From Planctomycetota bacterium (GTDB taxonomy: Bacteria > Planctomycetota > B15-G4 > SIAN01): a DNA stretch of 37,048 nt. Location: contig VGYY01000005.1 of assembly GCA_016872815.1 (NCBI GenBank), forward strand, positions 1-37,048, written 5' to 3'. Positions 15,995-24,622 of the stretch are shown here, piece after piece (position 1 is the first letter of the stretch; every line of letters starts with the position of its first letter). The notes beneath the pieces are model-generated. The model was not told the DNA's origin. It made no database searches and worked only from the letters and a program-made list of their open reading frames with translations. The position numbers and the translations under genes are program-made.

Positions 15995-16639
15995 TCAGTT
16001 GCCTCCCTTGCCGGCCAGCGCGTCGACGACCGCCTGCGCGACGCCGTGATAGGTGCCGCAGCGGCAGAGGTTGCCGCCCAGCCCGTCGAGCGCCTGCTCG
16101 CGCGTGGCGCCGGGGTTGGCGCGCTTGAACGACTCGCACGCCATGACGAAGCCCGGCGTGCAGAAGCCGCATTGCTGGGCGTCGTTGGCGACGAAACACT
16201 TCTGGATCGGCGCGGCGCCGCCGTGGGTCTCGGCGAGCCCCTCGACCGTCTCGATGGCACGGCCGTTCGCCTCGACCGCCAGCACGGTGCAGGCGTAGAC
16301 CGCCTTGCCGTCCAGCAGGACCGTGCACGCCCCGCAGGTGGCGCGATCGCACACCTTCTTGGCGCCGGTCAGGTCGAGGTGGTTGCGCAGCGCATCGAGC
16401 AGCGTCACCCGCGGCTCGAGGCGCAGCTGGCGCACCTTGCCGTTGACGTTCAGGGCCACCGCGACTGGAGCGGGACCGAACACCGTCCCGGCCGCCGCGG
16501 CCTGTGGCCCGGCCTTCGCACCGAGTGCGGCGGCCGCGGGGGCGACTGCGCCGGCAGCCAGCGCTCCGGCGCCCACTCCCTTGAGGAAGCCACGCCGCGA
16601 GACGCCGGAAGCGTCCTGCGGCTGATCGGACCGGCTCAT
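15995..16639 (-). CDS. Tat-exported [2Fe-2S] small subunit of molybdenum hydroxylase
   Basis: A 214-residue ferredoxin-like subunit with a twin-arginine signal (SRRGFLKGVGAGALAAGAV, 14-32), so the folded complex should reach the periplasm. The first cluster site is CDRATCGACTVLLDG (C97, C102, C105) with C117. The second is CGFCTPGF (C157, C160) and NLCRCGTYHG (C192, C194). A strong GAGGGAGGAG lies just upstream of the ATG at 16639, so this is the first gene of the operon small, large, FAD, Cys-rich protein. The gene order differs from paoABC, where FAD precedes the large subunit. No XdhC/PaoD-type chaperone is adjacent. The open frame continuing upstream of 16639 lies opposite the phosphodiesterase gene and is a shadow. 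Confidence 0.93.
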   Translation of the reverse strand: MSRSDQPQDASGVSRRGFLKGVGAGALAAGAVAPAAAALGAKAGPQAAAAGTVFGPAPVAVALNVNGKVRQLRLEPRVTLLDALRNHLDLTGAKKVCDRATCGACTVLLDGKAVYACTVLAVEANGRAIETVEGLAETHGGAAPIQKCFVANDAQQCGFCTPGFVMACESFKRANPGATREQALDGLGGNLCRCGTYHGVAQAVVDALAGKGGN

Positions 16640-16846
16640 GCGCCACTCCTCCCTCGGACGGTTCGATCCCGCGATGCGATCCGCGCCGCGGGCGCCACGG
16701 AAGGCGGCATCACAACGGACGACCCGGCGCAGGGCAAGCGCGGAACCGCGCAGGTCGCGGCGGGCGCGGCCGCTGGACGGAGCGGATACAACGCAGCGGT
16801 GCCACCGTGCCAGTGGAGCGCCGGCAACCGGCGCCATGTCGAGGAG
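16640..16846. promoter_or_regulatory. divergent intergenic region with hairpin near the phosphodiesterase start
   Basis: These 207 bases separate the leftward molybdenum hydroxylase operon from the rightward phosphodiesterase gene and should carry both promoters; I find no clear -35/-10 pair. A perfect inverted repeat GCGCCGG-CAA-CCGGCGC lies at 16818-16834, twelve bases before the chosen ATG at 16847. It would form a stable hairpin over or next to the ribosome binding region of that gene. Confidence 0.4.
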
Positions 16847-18490
16847 ATGACGATTCGAAGGAAACCGACACCGCGCAGAAGCTCGGCCACATGGAAGTCG
16901 GTGCTCGCCGGTTGCATCGGCGGACTGTGCTGGACGCTGTTCAAGTGCGCCGGCGAATCGCGCCACCAGGCGAGTCACGAGCCATCCGGTTCGGCGCAGG
17001 AAAGCCCGTCGGCGGCGGGCGGCGCGGCGGCTGCCGACCGGGACCTGCGCAACGCGGTCGTCCGCGGCGAGCGTTCCGACACCGGCAGGAGCCGGCCGCT
17101 GATCCTGCTCGGGGCCGACGGGCTCGAGTGGGACCTGCTGCTGCGCTACCTCGCCGACGGCTCGCTGCCGCACTTCGCGGCGCTGGCGCGCGACGGTTTC
17201 GTCGGCACGTTGCGCACGCTGGAGCAGACGCTCTCGCCGCTGATCTGGACCACGGTGGCGACCGGCCGCCAGCCGGAGGAGCACGGCATCCTCGGCTTCT
17301 CCTACCGCGGCCACGACGACCAGCCGCACCTCTTCCTCAGTCTCCATCGCCAGAGCAAGGCGCTGTGGAACCTGCACGACGAGGCGGGCCTGTCGACCGA
17401 GGTGATCGGCTGGTGGTGCACCTTCCCGGTCGAGCCGATCCGCGGCGGCATGGTGGCGCAGACCTCGACGCGGGCGCAGGCGCGGATCGAGGACGGCACG
17501 GTGATCTGGAAGGGCAGCGTGCTGCCCGGCCTGCCGCATCAGGTGTGGCCGGAGGAGCGCCTCGCCATGATGGACGCGCACGCGCGCGCGCTGGCCGATG
17601 CGATCGCCGACGGCCGCGATCCGGTCACGCTCCGCTTCGGGCCGCCGCCGCCGAAGGAGCGCCGCCTGCCGAACCAGCTCTACGGCGCGCTGCAGCAGAG
17701 CCACTACGCCGACCTGCTGTTCCGCGCGGCGGCGACCGATGTCCTCGCCGCCGCCGCGGCGGGGGCGGGGCTGCCCGACGCGCTGCTGCTCTACCTCGGC
17801 AGCGTCGACGTCGCCTCGCACATGTTCTGGCGCTACCTCGAGCCCGATCGCTACGACCATCCGCCGACCGCCGCCGACATCGAGCGCTTCGGCGCGACGA
17901 TCCGATCCGCCTACCAGTTCATCGACGAGACGATCGGCGAGCTGCGTCAGCGCGCGCCCGAAGCCGATTTCCTGCTGGTCTCCGACCACGGCTTCCACGC
18001 GGTCGCGGTGAAGGAGCAGTTCCCCGACGATCGCGTCGGCCGCGCCGACTCGGGCAACCACCAGGATGCGCCGCCGGGCGTGCTGATGGCCGCGGGGCCG
18101 GGCTTCCGCAAGCAGCCGCTGCCGGCCGGCGCTTCGCGCGCGCAACTGAAGGAGGCCGGCAGCGTCGAGGATCTGCTGCCGACGCTGCTGGTGCGGGCGG
18201 GGTTGCCGTACGCCCATGACGGCGCCGGCCGGCCGCTGCGCAATCTGCTGGCGCCCGCGCTGCTCGACGGGCGGCCGATCCGCTCGGTGCCGACCCACGA
18301 CGATCCGGACTGGCGCGCGCGGCGCGCCGAACTGCTGCGGCGGATCCCCGAGTTCGAGCGCAACTTCGACGCCGCGCTGCGGGCGCTCGACGGCGCCAAC
18401 CTCGATCTGCTGCGCGCGCTCGGCTACGCCGGCGCCGGGATCGACGACGAAGCGGCCGCGACGGCGGAACCGGCAGGCGGCGGGAAGTGA
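16847..18490 (+). CDS. alkaline phosphatase superfamily phosphodiesterase (type I phosphodiesterase/nucleotide pyrophosphatase fold)
   Basis: A 547-residue predicted exported hydrolase. The N-terminus is basic and then hydrophobic with a lipobox-like VLAGC (C23). The metal site is LLGADGLEWD (D91), the nucleophile region LSPLIWTTVATG (S130 by position) and the other ligands DVASH (D321, H325), SDHGFH (D380, H381) and NHQD (H405). This is the pattern of the type I phosphodiesterase family, which cleaves phosphate mono- or diesters; relatives are often found in Planctomycetota. The start is uncertain: GAGGAG abuts the ATG at 16847 with almost no spacer, and no other start has a better site. The stop overlaps a GTG start of the EamA gene (GTGA). 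Confidence 0.85.
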   Translation: MTIRRKPTPRRSSATWKSVLAGCIGGLCWTLFKCAGESRHQASHEPSGSAQESPSAAGGAAAADRDLRNAVVRGERSDTGRSRPLILLGADGLEWDLLLRYLADGSLPHFAALARDGFVGTLRTLEQTLSPLIWTTVATGRQPEEHGILGFSYRGHDDQPHLFLSLHRQSKALWNLHDEAGLSTEVIGWWCTFPVEPIRGGMVAQTSTRAQARIEDGTVIWKGSVLPGLPHQVWPEERLAMMDAHARALADAIADGRDPVTLRFGPPPPKERRLPNQLYGALQQSHYADLLFRAAATDVLAAAAAGAGLPDALLLYLGSVDVASHMFWRYLEPDRYDHPPTAADIERFGATIRSAYQFIDETIGELRQRAPEADFLLVSDHGFHAVAVKEQFPDDRVGRADSGNHQDAPPGVLMAAGPGFRKQPLPAGASRAQLKEAGSVEDLLPTLLVRAGLPYAHDGAGRPLRNLLAPALLDGRPIRSVPTHDDPDWRARRAELLRRIPEFERNFDAALRALDGANLDLLRALGYAGAGIDDEAAATAEPAGGGK

Positions 18491-19428
18491 GCGAACCCGG
18501 CGGCGGATGGGGTGCGGGCGCCGGCGGCGCGGCGCTGGCGGCCGCGGCGTCATGGGCGGTGGCGACCACCCTGATGAAGGGGGCGATCGTGCGCGCCGGG
18601 CCGCGCGCGATGAACCTCTTCCGGCTCTGCATCGCGACGCTGCTGTTCTGGGGCGCGACGCTCCTGCTCGATGGCGCCGCGGCGGCGCGCGCGATCGCCT
18701 CGCACGAGGGGCTGGCGCTGCTCGGCTCGGGGGTGATCGGCCTCGCGCTCGGCGACGTGCTCCTGTTCACCGCGATGCGGCGCCTCGGGGCGCAACCGGC
18801 GGTGGCGCTGAACCAGCTGTCGCCGATCTGGTCGGCGCTGTCCGGGTTCCTGCTCGGCAGCGAGGCGCTGCGCGCGCGCGACCTCGGCGGCATCGCGCTG
18901 GTGCTCGGCGGCGTGCTGCTGGTGATCTTCGGCCGTGCCGCGCCGAAGGTGGCCACGGCGGAGGCCATGCCGGCCGCCGCCGCTGCGCGCCGGCTGCGGC
19001 GGAGCGGCGTCCTCGCCGGCATCGGCTCGTCGCTCTGCAACGCCGCCGCCGGGATGATCACCCACCACGCGATCGTCGCGGTCGGCGTGCTGCCCGGCTC
19101 GACGCTGCGGATGACCGGCGGCGCGGTCGCGCTGCTGCTGGCGACGCTGCTCGCCGGGCGCGCCGCCGCCGACCTCGCGCCGCTGCGCGAGGCGCCGCGC
19201 CGCGGCCGCGAGCTGCTCGCCGTGCTGATCGGCACCTTCCTCGGCGTCTTCCTGCAGCAGCAGGCCTACGCCGGCCTCGACGCCAGCATCGCGCTCTGCC
19301 TGCTCTCGACCACGCCGCTCTTCCTGCTGCCGATGGCCGTCACCCTCCTCGGCGAGCGCTACCGCTGGTGGGCGTGGCTCGGGACGCTGCTGGCGACGGC
19401 GGGGGTGCCGTTGCTGCGGGTCGGCTAG
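18487..19428 (+). CDS. EamA/DMT family transporter
   Basis: A 313-residue inner-membrane protein with about ten hydrophobic segments in two repeats of the EamA domain (about 12-142 and 165-310). The typical end of the first repeat, NQLSPIWSALSGFLLGSEAL, and of the second, STTPLFLLPMAVTLLGERY, are both present. Drug/metabolite transporters of this type export or import small metabolites; the substrate cannot be predicted. The gene starts with GTG inside the stop codon of the phosphodiesterase gene, so the two are coupled. It is followed by a 90-base gap before xylA that contains the palindrome GCCGGCGCCGGC (19436-19447), possibly part of a terminator. Confidence 0.9.
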   Translation: MSEPGGGWGAGAGGAALAAAASWAVATTLMKGAIVRAGPRAMNLFRLCIATLLFWGATLLLDGAAAARAIASHEGLALLGSGVIGLALGDVLLFTAMRRLGAQPAVALNQLSPIWSALSGFLLGSEALRARDLGGIALVLGGVLLVIFGRAAPKVATAEAMPAAAAARRLRRSGVLAGIGSSLCNAAAGMITHHAIVAVGVLPGSTLRMTGGAVALLLATLLAGRAAADLAPLREAPRRGRELLAVLIGTFLGVFLQQQAYAGLDASIALCLLSTTPLFLLPMAVTLLGERYRWWAWLGTLLATAGVPLLRVG

Positions 19429-19518
19429 CAGCGGCGCCGGCGCCGGCGGCAGCGCGCCCGAATTCCGGGATCGCCGCGCTCGCAGTAGCTTGCCGCGCGT
19501 CATTACGGAGGAGGCTCG

Positions 19519-20691
19519 ATGGACTCGTTCGACGCGACTGCGGCCGATCGCTTCACCTTCGGACTCTGGACGGTCGGCAACCCGGGGCGCGACCCGTTCG
19601 GCGAGCCGGTGCGCGCGCGGCTCTCGCCGGTCGAGATCGTGGCGAAGCTCGCGGAGTGCGGTGCGCACGGCGTGAATCTCCACGACGACGACCTCGTGCC
19701 GCCCGGATCGAGCGCCGCGCAGCGCGATGCCATCGTCGCCGGGTTCAAGCGGGCGCTCGCCGACCACGGGCTGGTCGTGCCGATGGCGACGACCAACCTC
19801 TTCTCCCACCCGATCTTCAAGGACGGCGCGTTCACGGCGAACGATCCGGCGGTGCGCGCCTTCGCGCTGCAGAAGACCATGCGGGCGATGGAGCTCGGCG
19901 TCGAGCTCGGCGCGCGGATCTTCGTCTTCTGGGGCGGACGCGAGGGGTGCGAGGCCGATGCGTGCCGCGATCCGCGCACGGCGATCGCCCGCATGCGCGA
20001 CGCGCTCGACTGGCTCTGCGAGTGGACGCACGATCAGGGCTTCGAGCTGCGCTTCGCGCTCGAGGCCAAGCCGAACGAGCCGCGCGGCGACCTCTATCTG
20101 CCGACCACCGGCCACATGCTCCACTTCATCTCGACGCTGGCGCATCCGGAGCGGGTCGGCGTCAATCCCGAGGTGGCGCACGAGACGATGGCCGGCCTCT
20201 CGTTCGTCCACGCCGTCGCGCAGGCGATGGAGGCGGGGAAGCTCTTCCACATCGACCTGAACGCGCAGCGGATCGGCCGCTTCGACCAGGACCTGCGCTT
20301 CGGCTCGGAGGATCTGCGCCAGGCGTTCCTGCTGGTGCGGCTGCTCGAAGGCACCGCGGGCGGCCCGAAGTACCACGGCCCGCTCCACTTCGACGCCCAC
20401 GCCTACCGCACCGAGGACGACGGCGGCGTCTGGGAGTTCGCGCGCGGCTGCATGCGGACCTACAAGATCCTGGCGGCGCGCGCGCGCGCGTTCGACGCCG
20501 ACCGCGAGGTCAAGGAGCTGATCGCCGAGCAGCCCAGCAGGGAGCTCGATCCGCTGCTCGGCCGCTACAACAAGCAGAATGCGGCACGGCTGCGCGCCCT
20601 CGACCTCGACGCCGCCGCGACGGCGCGACGCGGGTTGCGCTACGAGCGGCTCGATCAGCTGATGATCGAGCATCTGCTCGGCGCGCGCTGA
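19519..20691 (+). CDS. xylA: xylose isomerase, class I type
   Basis: A 390-residue cytoplasmic enzyme converting D-xylose to D-xylulose (EC 5.3.1.5), of the shorter class I (Streptomyces/Actinoplanes-like) length. Visible motifs: [17 protein letters not shown] at the N-terminus, [20 protein letters not shown] (metal-binding Glu and Lys), [12 protein letters not shown] (metal ligands), [16 protein letters not shown] and [11 protein letters not shown]. The last differs from the FDFK/FDYK of actinobacterial enzymes but keeps the metal-binding Asp. An excellent GGAGGAGG-like site precedes the ATG. It lies four bases upstream of xylB, forming a xylose module. No xylose transporter or XylR-type regulator is adjacent; the EamA gene upstream is not a usual sugar importer. 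Confidence 0.96.
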   Translation: MDSFDATAADRFTFGLWTVGNPGRDPFGEPVRARLSPVEIVAKLAECGAHGVNLHDDDLVPPGSSAAQRDAIVAGFKRALADHGLVVPMATTNLFSHPIFKDGAFTANDPAVRAFALQKTMRAMELGVELGARIFVFWGGREGCEADACRDPRTAIARMRDALDWLCEWTHDQGFELRFALEAKPNEPRGDLYLPTTGHMLHFISTLAHPERVGVNPEVAHETMAGLSFVHAVAQAMEAGKLFHIDLNAQRIGRFDQDLRFGSEDLRQAFLLVRLLEGTAGGPKYHGPLHFDAHAYRTEDDGGVWEFARGCMRTYKILAARARAFDADREVKELIAEQPSRELDPLLGRYNKQNAARLRALDLDAAATARRGLRYERLDQLMIEHLLGAR

Positions 20692-20695
20692 CGCG

Positions 20696-22213
20696 ATGAC
20701 GCAGGCGATCCGCCGCCTCTTCCTCGGGTTCGACGTCGGCACGCAGGGCGCGAAGGGGATCGTCATCGACGGCGAGCGCGGCGTCGTCGTCGCGCGCGCG
20801 GCGCGCTCGTACGGCCTGATCGCCGGGCTCCCGCCCGGCGCGGCGGAACAGCATCCCGACACCTGGGCGACCGCGCTGCGCGAACTCGCGGCGGAGCTGT
20901 TCGCGCTGCCGGGCGTCGACGCCGCCCTGCTCGCGGCGATCGGCGTCTCGGGACAGCAGCACGGCTGCGTGGTGCTCGACGAATGCGGCGCCGTCGTGCG
21001 TCCGGCCAAGCTCTGGTGCGACACGTCGACGGCGGCGGAGGCGCGCGAGCTCGCGACGCGGCTCGGCCGTCCGCTGCCGACCGGATACACCGCCTCGAAG
21101 CTGCTCTGGCTCGCCCGCCACGAACCCGACCGCTTCGCGCGCGTGCGCCGGGTCCTGCTGCCGCACGACTGGGTCAACTTCCGGTTGACGGGCCGCGCGA
21201 CGATGGAGGCGGGCGACGCGTCCGGAACCGGGCTGTTCGATCCGGTCGCCCGCCAGTTCGATCGCGCGGCGCTCGCCGCGGTCGATCCGCGGCTCGCGGC
21301 GATGGTGCCGCCGCTGGTCGAGGCGGGAGCGGCGGCCGGCACGCTCACGGACGAGGGGGCAAGCTGGCTCGGGCTGCCGCGATCGGCGGTCGGCGCGCAG
21401 GTCGCGGCCGGCGGCGGCGACAACATGATGAGCGCGATCGGCAGCGGCGCGACCCGCAGCGGCGTCGCCGTGCTGAGCCTCGGCACCTCGGCGACGCTCT
21501 TCACCCGCAGCGAGCGCGCGATCGTCGATCCGGGCGGAGCCATCGCTCCCTTCTGCGATTCGACCGGCGCGTGGCTGCCGCTGCTCTGCGTGATGAACGC
21601 GACCGGGGTGCTGGAGGAGGTGCGCGCCGCGTTCGGCGGCGACCTGGCGACGCTGACCGACGAGGCGGAGCGGGTCGAGCCGGGTTGCGGCGGACTGACC
21701 TTCCTCCCGTTCCTGAACGGCGAGCGCGTCCCCGACCTGCCGCACGCGAGCGGCGCGCTGCTCGGCCTGCGGCCCGGTTCGCTGCAGCGCGGCCGCCTCT
21801 TCCGTGCGGCGCTCGAAGGCGTCGCGGTGAACCTCGCCTGGGGCGCCGCGCGGATGCGGGCACTCGGGATCGCGCTCGACTCGATCCGGCTGGTCGGCGG
21901 CGGCGCGCGCAACCGCCTCTGGCGGCAACTCCTCGCCGATGCGCTCGCGGCGCCGGTCCAGCCGCTGGCCGAGGCGGAGTCGGCCGCGCTCGGTGCGGCG
22001 CTTCAGGCGCTCTGGAGCTGGCGCCGCGCGCGCGGCGAGAACGTGGGCGCCGACGCCGTGGCCGCGCCCTGGATCCGCTTCGAGGGCGAGCCGATCGTTC
22101 CGCGCGCCGACGGCGTGGCGCACTTCGCGCAGCGGCTCGCGCCGTTCCAGCAGGCGTGCACCCGGCTGTTCGGGGCCGCGCCGCACACCGCCGCGACGCC
22201 GTCGCCGGAGTGA
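20696..22213 (+). CDS. xylB: xylulokinase
   Basis: A 505-residue FGGY-family carbohydrate kinase that phosphorylates D-xylulose to xylulose 5-phosphate with ATP (EC 2.7.1.17), feeding the pentose phosphate pathway. The N-terminal phosphate-binding motif is GFDVGTQGAKG (11-21), followed by GVSGQQHG. The segment AAGGGDNMMSAIGSG carries the expected catalytic Asp, and SLGTSATLF the second phosphate loop. The C-terminal FGGY signature region is LVGGGARNRLWRQLLADAL. It follows xylA after four bases. It ends eight bases before the stop of the convergent hydrolase gene. Substrate assignment relies mainly on pairing with xylA. Confidence 0.94.
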   Translation: MTQAIRRLFLGFDVGTQGAKGIVIDGERGVVVARAARSYGLIAGLPPGAAEQHPDTWATALRELAAELFALPGVDAALLAAIGVSGQQHGCVVLDECGAVVRPAKLWCDTSTAAEARELATRLGRPLPTGYTASKLLWLARHEPDRFARVRRVLLPHDWVNFRLTGRATMEAGDASGTGLFDPVARQFDRAALAAVDPRLAAMVPPLVEAGAAAGTLTDEGASWLGLPRSAVGAQVAAGGGDNMMSAIGSGATRSGVAVLSLGTSATLFTRSERAIVDPGGAIAPFCDSTGAWLPLLCVMNATGVLEEVRAAFGGDLATLTDEAERVEPGCGGLTFLPFLNGERVPDLPHASGALLGLRPGSLQRGRLFRAALEGVAVNLAWGAARMRALGIALDSIRLVGGGARNRLWRQLLADALAAPVQPLAEAESAALGAALQALWSWRRARGENVGADAVAAPWIRFEGEPIVPRADGVAHFAQRLAPFQQACTRLFGAAPHTAATPSPE

Positions 22214-22221
22214 GCGCGCGC

Positions 22222-23283
22222 TCACTCCTTCGGCGGTGACTTGTCGGGCGCGACCGCGCGCAGCGCCGCGGCGAGCGCCTTCGGGTCGATCTTGTCCTGC
22301 AGGATGGTCTTCACCTTGCCCGCCGCGTCATGGACGACGACCGCGGGCGTCGCCTTGAGGCCCGCCTTGGCGAAACCCTCGGCGTCGGCGTCGCGATCGA
22401 CCTTCGCCGCGGCGAGCTGCTGGCCGTAGTGCTGGACCAGCCGATGGCGCGTCGCCTGGTTCTGGAACGCCTTCGCTTTCTCGTTCTTCAGGTCGCCGGA
22501 CGAGGAGTACCACCAGACGAACGAGCCGGCCTTCGCCGGTCCGGCAGCGGCCGCGTCGAGCGCCGCCTGGGGTGACGCCTGCCACTCGAACGCCGCGCAC
22601 TTGCCGGGCACGTAGCGCCCCTCCTGCACCTCGAGCCACCACGAGAGGTAGGGCACGAGCTTCTCGGGCCAGGCGTGGCCGAGCCCCGGCTGGAGGCGGC
22701 ACTCGACCGATTGCACCTTCTCGTCGAGCAGTGCGACCGTCTTCTCGGCCGCGTCGCGATTCGCGTCGTCGCTGCCGGCGAGGGCGAGCACGCCCATCTC
22801 CTTCTTCGCGTGCCGCGGGACGCTGCCGCCCTGGAAGCCCGCCGCGACCCAGCACGCGCTCTGCACGCGCAGCGCCTCGTCGAAGGCGAGCGGCGCCAGG
22901 TTCCAGCCGCCGTTCGAGAACCCGATCACGTGGAGGCGCCGTTCGCCGACGCGGAGCCGCTGCTTCAGGTCGGCCGTCATCCGGCGGACCGCCGCGACGT
23001 CGGCCGCGTTCCAGCCCAACCCGGTCGACTTCGGCGCGAGCACGACGAAGTCCTCCTTGCACAGGTGCAGCAGCGAGCGCGCCATCCCGTCGTCGCTGCC
23101 GCCGTTGCCGTGCAGGATCACGACCAGCGAGCGCTCCTTCGCGGCGTCGAAGCCGCCCGGCATCACCAGCGTGCACTTCAGCCCCTCGAGCTGCTGCGTC
23201 GACTCGCCCGCCGGGAATGGCGCCGCCTGCGGCGCCACGACGAGGCAGCCCTGCAGCGCGGCGCCGGCCAGCCATGCCCCCAT
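22222..23283 (-). CDS. exported alpha/beta hydrolase fused to a thioredoxin-like domain without CxxC
   Basis: A 353-residue protein. A hydrophobic start with ALQGC suggests export, perhaps as a lipoprotein. Residues about 35-220 form an alpha/beta hydrolase of the PHB-depolymerase/esterase type: oxyanion region VVILHGNGGSDDG, nucleophile GFSNGG (S123), acid D172 or D173 in LALAGSDDAN, and H203 in GLGHAWP. Residues about 250-345 look like a thioredoxin fold: SFVWWYSS at the place of the active site, without any CxxC, and a cis-Pro strand KATPAVVVHDAAG. AGGAG lies seven bases before the ATG at 23283. An open frame extends upstream into the intergenic region but has no supporting content. The substrate is probably an ester; the tail may be a binding domain. 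Confidence 0.8.
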   Translation of the reverse strand: MGAWLAGAALQGCLVVAPQAAPFPAGESTQQLEGLKCTLVMPGGFDAAKERSLVVILHGNGGSDDGMARSLLHLCKEDFVVLAPKSTGLGWNAADVAAVRRMTADLKQRLRVGERRLHVIGFSNGGWNLAPLAFDEALRVQSACWVAAGFQGGSVPRHAKKEMGVLALAGSDDANRDAAEKTVALLDEKVQSVECRLQPGLGHAWPEKLVPYLSWWLEVQEGRYVPGKCAAFEWQASPQAALDAAAAGPAKAGSFVWWYSSSGDLKNEKAKAFQNQATRHRLVQHYGQQLAAAKVDRDADAEGFAKAGLKATPAVVVHDAAGKVKTILQDKIDPKALAAALRAVAPDKSPPKE

Positions 23284-23353
23284 CGCTCGCTCCTCGGCGC
23301 CCGCGCGCGAAGTCGAGCGCGGCCGGGCGGGCGCGATGGTAGGCACCGTCGGG

Positions 23354-23381
23354 TTGACTTCGCGCCGGGCCCGGACAGGAT
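23354..23381 (+). promoter_or_regulatory. possible sigma-70-like promoter for aldo/keto reductase gene
   Basis: TTGACT at 23354-23359 matches five of six bases of the -35 consensus. CAGGAT follows at 23376-23381 after 16 bases as a weak -10. The start codon at 23415 lies 33 bases further on. The rest of the divergent region 23284-23414 is GC-rich without other recognisable sites and should also hold the promoter of the leftward hydrolase. Confidence 0.35.
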
Positions 23382-23414
23382 GCGCTCGCGACCGGTCCCT
23401 CGGAGAGAGCTCGC

Positions 23415-24467
23415 ATGGGCGCATCCGCATCCTCCCGCCGCGATTTCCTGCGACAGACCGCCGCGACGACGGCGGCGTTCTCGTTCGGCGCGTTCGGTTC
23501 GAGCGAGCGGCTGCGCGCGCAGCAGGGGCCGGCGGCTGCGAGTTCCGGCCTCGCCAAGCGGCGCTTCGGCAAGACCGGGATGGACGTCACGCCGCTCGGG
23601 TTCGGCGGCGCCGAGATCGGGTTCGAGCACACCGATCAGGCGACCGTCTCGAAGCTGCTCAACACCGCGCTCGACGCCGGCCTGAACGTCGTCGACACCG
23701 CCGAGTGCTACGTCGAGTCGGAGGCGCTGATCGGCGCGGCCGTCGGCCATCGGCGCAAGGAGTTCTTCCTCTTCACCAAGTGCGGCCACTGGGTCGAGGG
23801 CGACGGCGCGTCCGGCTGGTCGAAGGCGGAGCTGCTGCGCTCGATCGAACGGAGCCTCGGCCGGCTGAAGACCGACGCGGTCGACCTCGTGCAGCTCCAC
23901 TCCTGCTCGCTCGAGGTGCTGAAGAAGGGCGAGTGCATCGAGGCGCTCGAACTGGCGAAGCAGCAGGGCAAGACGCGCTTCATCGGCTACAGCGGCGACT
24001 CCGCGGCGGCGCGCTACGCGGTCGAGTGCGGACGGTTCGACGCGCTGCAGACGTCGATCAACGTCTGCGACCAGGAGTCGATCGAGCTGACGCTTCCGCT
24101 CGCCGCCGAGAAGGGGATGGGCATCGTCGCGAAACGCCCGATCGCGAACGTCGTCTGGCGCCACGACGCGGCGCCGGCCAACGGCTACCACCTCGAGTAC
24201 TGGAAGCGCCTGCAGGAACTGCGCTACGACTTCGCCATGGGCGACGCGCGCAAGCGGGAGGACGCGGACGGCCCCGTCGGCGTCGCGCTGCGCTTCACCG
24301 CCATGCAGCCCGGAGTCGGCGTCCTGATCGTCGGCACGACCAAGCCTGAGCGGTGGAAGCAGAACGCCGGGCTCCTGCAGCCCGGCCCGCTTCCCGAAGC
24401 GCTCGCCCGTTCGATCCGCGCCCGCTGGAAGGAGGTCGCGCGCAGCGACTGGACCGGGCAGACGTAG
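23415..24467 (+). CDS. Tat-exported aldo/keto reductase
   Basis: A 350-residue NAD(P)H-dependent oxidoreductase. A twin-arginine signal (SRRDFLRQTAATTAAFSFG, 7-25) is followed by a linker and the TIM-barrel reductase domain from about 48. The catalytic tetrad is D94 and Y99 (NVVDTAECY), K122 (FLFTKCG) and the His of LVQLHSC; VGTTKPE near the C-terminus binds the cofactor. Exported aldo/keto reductases with Tat signals are common in Planctomycetota and Acidobacteriota, where the tightly bound cofactor is thought to be carried out with the folded protein. GGAGAGAG precedes the ATG at 23415. The substrate is unknown. The gene diverges from the esterase-like gene. Confidence 0.92.
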   Translation: MGASASSRRDFLRQTAATTAAFSFGAFGSSERLRAQQGPAAASSGLAKRRFGKTGMDVTPLGFGGAEIGFEHTDQATVSKLLNTALDAGLNVVDTAECYVESEALIGAAVGHRRKEFFLFTKCGHWVEGDGASGWSKAELLRSIERSLGRLKTDAVDLVQLHSCSLEVLKKGECIEALELAKQQGKTRFIGYSGDSAAARYAVECGRFDALQTSINVCDQESIELTLPLAAEKGMGIVAKRPIANVVWRHDAAPANGYHLEYWKRLQELRYDFAMGDARKREDADGPVGVALRFTAMQPGVGVLIVGTTKPERWKQNAGLLQPGPLPEALARSIRARWKEVARSDWTGQT

Positions 24468-24472
24468 GCGCG

Positions 24473-24499
24473 CGCCGGCGGTCGCTCACCGCGCCGGCG
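24473..24499 (+). terminator. possible terminator after aldo/keto reductase gene
   Basis: The self-complementary octamer CGCCGGCG occurs at 24473-24480 and again at 24492-24499, so the two can pair across an 11-base loop just after the TAG at 24465-24467. There is no T-run. The remaining bases up to 24622 are GC-rich and show no gene. Confidence 0.3.
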
Positions 24500-24622
24500 T
24501 GCTCACCCGCCGTCGGCGCGTCGCCGCGCCCCCTTCCTCCGGCGCGGCGGGCCCGGCATCCTGCCGCCTCCATCGCGGCGGTGCGCCATGGACTGGCGCG
24601 GGCAGGAGCGCAGGCGAGGGCG

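Noticed and set aside
19436-19447. Palindrome GCCGGCGCCGGC upstream of xylA as a XylR-type operator
   Set aside because: Short GC palindromes are frequent by chance at this base composition, and it lies close to the upstream gene's stop, so a terminator or chance is as likely.
18550-21912. Minus-strand open frame of about 1120 codons spanning the EamA, xylA and xylB genes
   Set aside because: It crosses three recognised plus-strand genes and an intergenic gap and has no domain; this is an antisense artefact of high GC content.
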